Assembly (NCBI GenBank): GCA_937904325.1
Contig: CALGTK010000276.1
Coordinates: forward strand, 1-54,240
DNA: 54,240 bases
Source of the DNA: an uncultured Planctomyces sp.
GTDB taxonomy: Bacteria > Planctomycetota > Planctomycetia > Planctomycetales > Planctomycetaceae
Direction of reading: 5' to 3'
How positions within the stretch are numbered: position 1 is the first letter of the stretch; every line of letters starts with the position of its first letter. A program made the position numbers and the translations under genes. Shown here in pieces: positions 48,736-54,240 of the stretch. The notes beneath the pieces are model-generated. The model did no database searches and was not told the origin of the DNA. It was given only the letters and a program-made list of their open reading frames with translations.

Positions 48736-49149
48736 ATGTCCGAAGAAGCAGCAGTTGCCGAATTCAGCGATGGCACAAAAGACCTGGGCGATAAGATCGT
48801 CGCGTTAACCCTCCTCGAAGCTAAATCACTGGCTGACTATCTCGAGCAGGTCCACGGAATCAAACCAGCCGGTGGTGCCGTCATGATGGGCGCTGCCCCG
48901 AGTGGCGACTCTGGAGACGGCGGCGGAGAAGCCGAAAAAACGGAATTTGATGTTGTCCTCACTGGCTTCGGCGACAACAAGATTGCCGTCATTAAAGTCG
49001 TCCGCGCGGCAACTGGCCTTGGCTTGAAAGAAGCCAAGGCAGTGGTCGAAGGAGCTCCGAAGGCACTGAAAGAAGGCGTCTCGAAAGAAGATGCCGAAAA
49101 ACTGAAAGAAGAAGTCGAAGGCGCAGGCGGTGCAGTCGAAATCAAGTAG
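48736..49149 (+). CDS. rplL: 50S ribosomal protein L7/L12
   Basis: L7/L12, 137 residues, forms the stalk that recruits translation GTPases. The N-terminal dimerisation helices ([19 protein letters not shown]) are followed by a Gly/Ala/Asp-rich hinge and the C-terminal domain [20 protein letters not shown], with [20 protein letters not shown]. It is preceded by AAGAGTA and a structured spacer. Confidence 0.97.
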   Translation: MSEEAAVAEFSDGTKDLGDKIVALTLLEAKSLADYLEQVHGIKPAGGAVMMGAAPSGDSGDGGGEAEKTEFDVVLTGFGDNKIAVIKVVRAATGLGLKEAKAVVEGAPKALKEGVSKEDAEKLKEEVEGAGGAVEIK

Positions 49150-49275
49150 GCACTGCTCAGCTGATGCTTGAAAGCTGATCGTTCATTGAGCAACTGGCTG
49201 CATTTATTGAACGTAGCGTCTTACTGACGGCGGCTTACTGCTTTGCAATTCGGTTGACTACCAGAAACGTCCAGC

Positions 49276-49330
49276 CAGATCAGGGTGCGTTATGCTTGCA
49301 TCCTGATCTGAGTGGTCTTGGTTTTTATTC
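49276..49330 (+). terminator. Possible attenuator between rplL and rpoB
   Basis: A 13-base stem CAGATCAGGGTGC (49276-49288) pairs with GCATCCTGATCTG (49298-49310) through one G-T, with a nine-base loop. A T-rich stretch (GGTTTTTATTC, about 49320-49330) starts some ten bases after the stem. That distance is longer than ideal, so partial termination is more likely than full. E. coli also has an attenuator in this gap. Confidence 0.6.
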
Positions 49331-49348
49331 TGGGTGAATTTCTTTGAA

Positions 49349-49366
49349 GGCGTATCATGATACGCC
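49349..49366. repeat. 18-base perfect palindrome in the rplL-rpoB gap
   Basis: GGCGTATCATGATACGCC is fully self-complementary (GGCGTATCA/TGATACGCC). It lies some 430 bases ahead of rpoB. A dyad of this length suggests a binding site for a dimeric regulator; no such regulator is known to me here. Confidence 0.8.
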
Positions 49367-49799
49367 ACGCAAAGACTCATCGACAGGTAGTCACACTGTT
49401 ACTTATCTAGTGAGTTTTATCGAGCGGGCTAATATTCGGCCCCGCAGGGGTGCAGATTCTGTTCCGATGGCGCATAATCTCTGCCCAACGTTGATCTCGC
49501 GGAGCCTTCACCAGCAGAATGCTCTCGTCATGGCTGTCTTTCAGTATCCAGCTACGAATGGATTCCCGCCGTGCTTAAGTGCCATTTGGCTCTGGCTTAC
49601 GAACTGATTTACGTTGTGTCCCGTTGTTGCGTCACGCTTTTGGAACTTCATACGGTGACCCCACTCCGAGCTTCCTTCGCTCCTGCCCTTATGGATGACA
49701 TGGCTCTGCGTGCTCGAAGTTTTCAGCCAGACTGCAGGTGTCGCTTCCGACCTGCATTGAATTGTGACCTCATCCTTTCATCTGACGGATAGTTGACAT

Positions 49800-52700
49800 A
49801 TGCCGATTCCTTCGAAGCGAACTGTTGCAGCTGACGACGTCCGGGTAATGGGGTCGCTTGAGTGTGCACAGCCTATCGAAACGCTGACTCAACTGCAGAA
49901 CGACTCGTATGATCGGTTTCTGCAAAAGAATCTCGCGTCGCGAGAACGCACCAGCGTCGGATTGGAATCAATCCTTCGCGAGATTTTCCCAATCGAGAGC
50001 TATGACGGGCAGTACTCATTGGAGTATGTCCGTTACGAACTCGGTAAGCCGCGATACACGCCGGTTGAATGCAGCCAGCTTCGTCTGACGTTCGGTCGTC
50101 CATTCCGCGTGCTGCTGCGTTTAAACAAAGAGCAACCGATCGAAGAAGAAGTCTACCTTGGTGACATGCCAATTATGCTTGGCGGCGGCGAGTTCATCAT
50201 CAACGGTGCTGAGCGTGTCGTTGTGAGCCAGTTGCACCGATCGCCTGGTGTCGACTTCGTTCTTGCTTCGGAACCAGGTGAACGCAAAGCCTACTCGTGC
50301 CGAGTAATTCCTGAACGCGGGAGCTGGATCGAGCTCAACCCAACGAAGAAAGACGGGCTGGCCGTTCGGATTGATCAAAGTGGTAAGTTCGCAGCCACTA
50401 CCCTTCTTCGAGCAATGGGACAGGAGTTCTCGTCCAATACTCAACTGGCAAATCTGTTCTACGATGTCCGAGACCAGAAAGTCAGCGAAAAGCTTGAGAA
50501 GAAAACCGTCGCCGCCGACGTGATCTTCCCTGGTGGTCACGAACAGTGCGGCGAGATCATCATTGAGTTTGGTGAAGTCCTGACCGCCGAACATATCGTC
50601 AAGATCAAAGATGCCAAGATTAAAACGATCAGCGTCATCGACGAAGTTAATGACCAGTTGATTCTGAACACGATCCGTGAAGACGTCACCTCCAGCCACG
50701 AAGAAGCGTTGCTCAGGATCTACCAGAGACTTCGGCCTGGCAATCCGCCAGCGCTTGATAAGGCCATTGATCTGTTCCGGGACAGATTCTTTGATCTTAA
50801 TCGTTATCGCCTTGGGACTGTCGGACGATTCAGAATCAATCGAAAATTCCAACAGGACGTTTCAGAAGACGAGATGACTCTCGCTTCAGAAGACTACGTC
50901 AATGCAGTGCGGTACTTGATCCGTCTTCGGACCAACGACCCGACGGCCTATGTCGACGATATTGACAACCTCGGCAACAGACGCCTGCGAACGATTGACG
51001 AATTGGCCGCCGATGAGATCCGTAAAGGCTTTCTGAAACTTCGTCGAACAGTCCAGGAAAGAATGAGCCTGAAGGACGTTGAAGAAATGACGCCCCGAAC
51101 GCTCGTTAACCCGAAGAGCGTTTCAGCAGCCATCGAATACTTCTTTGGAAGAAGCGAATTGTCTCAGGTTGTCGACCAGACAAATCCGCTGTCAATGCTG
51201 ACTCACGAACGCCGTCTGAGTGCACTGGGGCCAGGCGGCCTTAACCGTAAGCGTGCCGGCTTCGAAGTTCGTGACGTTCACATTTCCCACTATGGCCGAA
51301 TATGCCCGATCGAGACCCCCGAAGGTACGAACATCGGCCTGATCTCCAGCCTGGGTATCTTTTCGCAAGTTGACGACTACGGCTTTCTGATCACTCCATA
51401 TCGAAAGATCGTCAAAGGCAAGCTCAGTGACGAGATCGACTACCTGCGTGCCGACGAAGAATCTGAACACTTCGTCATCCCTGCCGACACACCGGTTAAG
51501 AAAGGAAAACTTGCTGAAGATCGAGTGCTTGCTCGACATCGCAACGACGTTAAGTGGGTCAGTGCAGCGCAGGCGGAATATATTGATGTTTCGCCTGCCC
51601 AGATGGTCGGTGTCTCTGCCTGTTTGATTCCGTTCCTTGAGCACGACGATGCGAACCGAGCTCTGATGGGCTCGAACATGCAACGACAGGCAGTCCCGTT
51701 GCTGATCGCAGAGAAACCAATTGTTGGCACCGGAATGGAACCCATCGTTGCCCGCCACTCAGGAATGCTTATCCAGGCTGAAAAGGCTGGAAAAGTCACT
51801 TACGTTGACGGAACGGTCGTCGAGGTTGATGGGAAGCGTTACCCGCTTCGCAAATTCACAGGGCTTAACGAGCGTACGTGCCTTAATCAGAAACCAATCG
51901 TCGGTATGGGCGACAAGGTTAAGAAAGGGCAACTGCTGGTTGACAGTGCAGCGACACAGGATGGTGAGCTTGCTCTTGGACGAAACGTGCTTGTCGGTTT
52001 TATGTCGTGGAATGGCTACAACTTTGAAGACGCGATCATTCTGTCAGAGCGTCTGGTTAAAGAAGATGTCTACACCTCGATCCACATCGATGAATTCGAC
52101 GTCGAAATTCGTGAAACTAAACTGGGACGTGAAGAGTTCACTCGCGACATCCCGAACGTGAGCGAGAAGGCGCTTCGAAACCTGGACGAAAGTGGTGTGG
52201 TCAGCATCGGAACGCGAGTTTCGCCCGGTGACGTCCTTGTCGGAAAGGTGTCTCCTAAAGCGAAGTCAGAACTCACGCCGGAAGAGAAGCTGCTCCACGC
52301 GATCTTTGGACGTGCCGGCGAAGATGTGAAGAACGAATCACTCGAAGTCCCCAGCGGCGTTGAAGGAATCGTGATTCACACCGAAAAGTTCTCACGCAAA
52401 ATGAGTCTGTCTGAGTCAGAGAAAAAACAGCTCGACGATCAGGTTACAGAAACTGAAAATGTCGGCAACGAGGCGGTCGCAACGGCCTTCCGGGGTTTCC
52501 TGAAAGATTTCGAAAAAGCTCTTGGTGAAGTTGTTAAGGGCGAAGAAGGTGTCGCCATCGCGAAGAGCTCTGACAATAGTCAGATCGCAGCCTTTGCTTC
52601 ACAGTTCATGAGTTGGTTTGACAAGCTGGAACTGCGTAGCCCTCAAAAACTTTCGGCGTGCCGTAAAGTCATCAAAGACTCTTTCGGTGCTGTGGAAGAG

Positions 52701-53501
52701 GCAATCGACACACGAGATCACGCGGTCAACAGCCTGAAGCGAGGCGATGAGCTTCAGAACGGCGTCCTGCAGATGATTAAGGTCTATGTCGCATCGAAAC
52801 GGCAGATTTCTGTAGGCGACAAAATGGCTGGTCGTCACGGAAACAAAGGGGTGATCTCGAAGGTCCTCCCCGTTGAAGACATGCCATACCTTGAGGACGG
52901 CACTCCTCTCGACATCCTGCTGAACCCGCTTGGTGTTCCGAGTCGTATGAACGTCGGACAGATCCTGGAAACACATCTCGGCTGGGCGGCGGCCAAATTG
53001 GGCTTCCGCTGCTACTGCCCGGTCTTCGACGGGCCAGAAGAGTCGTTGATTAACGGTCTCCTGAAAGAAGCTGGACTCCCGGAAGACGGCAAGGCTGTTC
53101 TGCACGACGGGCGAACTGGTGAACAACTTGAGCAGAAAGTAACCGTTGGCTACATCTACATGCTCAAGCTGCATCATCTTGTTGACGACAAGATTCACGC
53201 ACGGGCAACTGGACCATATTCTTTGATTACGCAACAGCCATTGGGTGGGAAAGCCCGCTTTGGTGGTCAGCGATTTGGAGAAATGGAAGTGTGGGCTCTT
53301 GAAGCTTACGGAGCGGCCTACATTCTCCAGGAATTGCTCACCGTCAAGAGTGACGATGTAGAAGGTCGAACCAAAATCTACGAATCGATGGTCAAAGGTG
53401 AAAACACGCTGGAAGCTGGAACTCCTGCCAGTTTCGACGTTTTGACAAACGAAATTCGCGGTCTGGCTTTGAACCTTACGCTCGAAAAGAACGCAGTCTG
53501 A
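49800..53501 (+). CDS. rpoB: DNA-directed RNA polymerase subunit beta
   Basis: RpoB, 1233 residues, is one half of the catalytic core. Recognised from [60 protein letters not shown] and [20 protein letters not shown] (rifampicin region), [20 protein letters not shown], and the closing [20 protein letters not shown]. In the rifampicin region the common SALG-PGGL-.R-RAG sequence is intact. ATG at 49800 is used, with only a weak ribosome-binding site. A long leader precedes it. rpoC follows 111 bases later. Confidence 0.98.
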   Translation: MPIPSKRTVAADDVRVMGSLECAQPIETLTQLQNDSYDRFLQKNLASRERTSVGLESILREIFPIESYDGQYSLEYVRYELGKPRYTPVECSQLRLTFGRPFRVLLRLNKEQPIEEEVYLGDMPIMLGGGEFIINGAERVVVSQLHRSPGVDFVLASEPGERKAYSCRVIPERGSWIELNPTKKDGLAVRIDQSGKFAATTLLRAMGQEFSSNTQLANLFYDVRDQKVSEKLEKKTVAADVIFPGGHEQCGEIIIEFGEVLTAEHIVKIKDAKIKTISVIDEVNDQLILNTIREDVTSSHEEALLRIYQRLRPGNPPALDKAIDLFRDRFFDLNRYRLGTVGRFRINRKFQQDVSEDEMTLASEDYVNAVRYLIRLRTNDPTAYVDDIDNLGNRRLRTIDELAADEIRKGFLKLRRTVQERMSLKDVEEMTPRTLVNPKSVSAAIEYFFGRSELSQVVDQTNPLSMLTHERRLSALGPGGLNRKRAGFEVRDVHISHYGRICPIETPEGTNIGLISSLGIFSQVDDYGFLITPYRKIVKGKLSDEIDYLRADEESEHFVIPADTPVKKGKLAEDRVLARHRNDVKWVSAAQAEYIDVSPAQMVGVSACLIPFLEHDDANRALMGSNMQRQAVPLLIAEKPIVGTGMEPIVARHSGMLIQAEKAGKVTYVDGTVVEVDGKRYPLRKFTGLNERTCLNQKPIVGMGDKVKKGQLLVDSAATQDGELALGRNVLVGFMSWNGYNFEDAIILSERLVKEDVYTSIHIDEFDVEIRETKLGREEFTRDIPNVSEKALRNLDESGVVSIGTRVSPGDVLVGKVSPKAKSELTPEEKLLHAIFGRAGEDVKNESLEVPSGVEGIVIHTEKFSRKMSLSESEKKQLDDQVTETENVGNEAVATAFRGFLKDFEKALGEVVKGEEGVAIAKSSDNSQIAAFASQFMSWFDKLELRSPQKLSACRKVIKDSFGAVEEAIDTRDHAVNSLKRGDELQNGVLQMIKVYVASKRQISVGDKMAGRHGNKGVISKVLPVEDMPYLEDGTPLDILLNPLGVPSRMNVGQILETHLGWAAAKLGFRCYCPVFDGPEESLINGLLKEAGLPEDGKAVLHDGRTGEQLEQKVTVGYIYMLKLHHLVDDKIHARATGPYSLITQQPLGGKARFGGQRFGEMEVWALEAYGAAYILQELLTVKSDDVEGRTKIYESMVKGENTLEAGTPASFDVLTNEIRGLALNLTLEKNAV

Positions 53502-53612
53502 CGAGGCTGCAAAATGGCGGACGCCCTCGCGCGTTTCGCCGGTCAGTCACGACTGGCTATCGAGCGAGGTTACTGATTCAAACTCCCAACTGCTTTCGAT
53601 ATGAGGTCTGGT

Positions 53613-54240
53613 ATGAGTACTGGCGAAGCCACCGGATACGAAAAAGTCAACGATTTTGGTGCAGTGCGTATCGCTTTGGCGAGTCCGCACGACATTCGCG
53701 GCTGGTCGTTCGGTGAAGTCAAAAAGCCGGAAACGATTAACTACCGAACATATCGACCAGAGCGGGACGGCCTGTTCTGCGAACGAATCTTCGGACCTGA
53801 GAAAGACTGGGAATGTGCCTGCGGAAAGTACCGCGGCATGAAGTACAAAGGAATGATCTGCGATCGTTGCGGCGTCAAAGTGACTCACAGCCGTGTCCGG
53901 CGAAAGCGAATGGGGCACATCGAGCTCGCCGCTCCAGTCGTCCATATCTGGTTCTTCAAAGCAATGCCGAGCCGTCTGGGCGCGTTGCTTAACATGAAGA
54001 CAACGAGTCTCGAAAAGGTGATCTATTTCCAGGATTACGTGGTTACAGATCCCGGCGACACGCCACTGCGTCCAGGACAACTGCTCACCGAAGACGAAGC
54101 TCGTGAGAAGCGACGCAAGTACGGCGCAGACAGCTTCGAGATCGAAATGGGAGCGGACGCAGTCAAGAATTTGCTGCTGCAACTTGACCTTGTCGATCTC
54201 TCGGTCAAGCTGAGAAAAGAGCTCGGCGAAACCGGCAGCC
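53613..54240 (+). CDS. rpoC: DNA-directed RNA polymerase subunit beta' (partial)
   Basis: The frame from 53613 stays open to the window edge, so only the first 209 residues are present. It reads [20 protein letters not shown], then [20 protein letters not shown], then the N-terminal zinc site (CACG and CDRC) and [20 protein letters not shown]. All are typical of the RpoC N-terminus. ATG at 53613 has AGGT about seven bases upstream; another ATG at 53601 is in frame. The 3' end lies beyond the window. Confidence 0.97.
   Translation, partial: MSTGEATGYEKVNDFGAVRIALASPHDIRGWSFGEVKKPETINYRTYRPERDGLFCERIFGPEKDWECACGKYRGMKYKGMICDRCGVKVTHSRVRRKRMGHIELAAPVVHIWFFKAMPSRLGALLNMKTTSLEKVIYFQDYVVTDPGDTPLRPGQLLTEDEAREKRRKYGADSFEIEMGADAVKNLLLQLDLVDLSVKLRKELGETGS

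Larger units (their letters stand above)
49150..49799. other. Long rplL-rpoB intergenic region
   Basis: 650 bases without a convincing gene; two plus-strand frames of 73 and 87 codons have no support. It contains the hairpin at 49276-49310 and the palindrome at 49349-49366, described separately. A candidate second promoter for rpoBC could lie in the last 200 bases, but no clear boxes were found. Confidence 0.45.

Noticed and set aside
53547-54182. Minus-strand open frame of 211 codons at the right edge
   Set aside because: Antisense to the start of rpoC, which is certain from its zinc site and catalytic-subunit motifs.

Overview
The window reads as a chromosomal segment of a planctomycete (phylum Planctomycetota). 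This is inferred from family content. It holds a DUF1559 prepilin-like protein, a DUF1501 protein, two secreted sulfatases, a ThuA-domain protein and a Tat-exported Gfo/Idh/MocA oxidoreductase. It also has a Ser/Thr kinase with the N-terminal layout typical of the phylum, and many zinc-ribbon or HEAT-repeat proteins of unknown role. I saw no transposase, phage gene, CRISPR array or other sign of recent mobility.

Layout, left half (1-25165): a membrane Ser/Thr kinase with C-terminal leucine-rich repeats; a coupled DUF2157/GDYXXLXY membrane pair; a secreted protein of unknown function; a Tat-exported sulfite-oxidase-like molybdoenzyme convergent with a PhoD-like phosphatase; a NfeD-FloA membrane-microdomain operon with a third small membrane gene; a multi-zinc-ribbon protein; a CorA-type transporter; infC (IF-3), which appears to start at an AUC codon; an SF1 helicase; a Gfo/Idh/MocA oxidoreductase; a large zinc-ribbon/HEAT/beta-propeller protein; and a DUF1559 prepilin with a textbook terminator.

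Middle (25166-42703): a DUF1501 protein, a small excisionase-type HTH protein, an M24 Xaa-Pro peptidase, pdxJ, and a three-gene set of exported or membrane proteins of which the first two share a cysteine-containing domain. Next come two sulfatases, a small hypothetical gene, a ThuA protein, a GT2 glycosyltransferase, a CopD-like membrane protein, and a sigma-70 factor with two extra helix-turn-helix modules at its N-terminus.

Right end (43188-54240): the information-processing core. Four tRNA genes (Thr-TGT, Tyr-GTA, Gly-TCC, Thr-GGT) lead into tuf and a terminator. After that follow rpmG, tRNA-Trp, secE, nusG, rplK, rplA, rplJ, rplL, rpoB and the start of rpoC, which runs off the window. 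The order matches the thrU-tyrU-glyT-thrT-tufB / secE-nusG-rplKAJL-rpoBC region of Escherichia coli. The gaps on either side of rplL are unusually long and contain hairpins and palindromes that are good candidates for attenuation or protein binding.

No single locus is a clear-cut new system. The most promising leads are the AUC start of infC, the HTH-sigma fusion protein, the NfeD-FloA third partner, the tandem domain pair at 30525-32210, and the structured spacers around rplL. All functions are assigned by reading motifs; no database search was possible.
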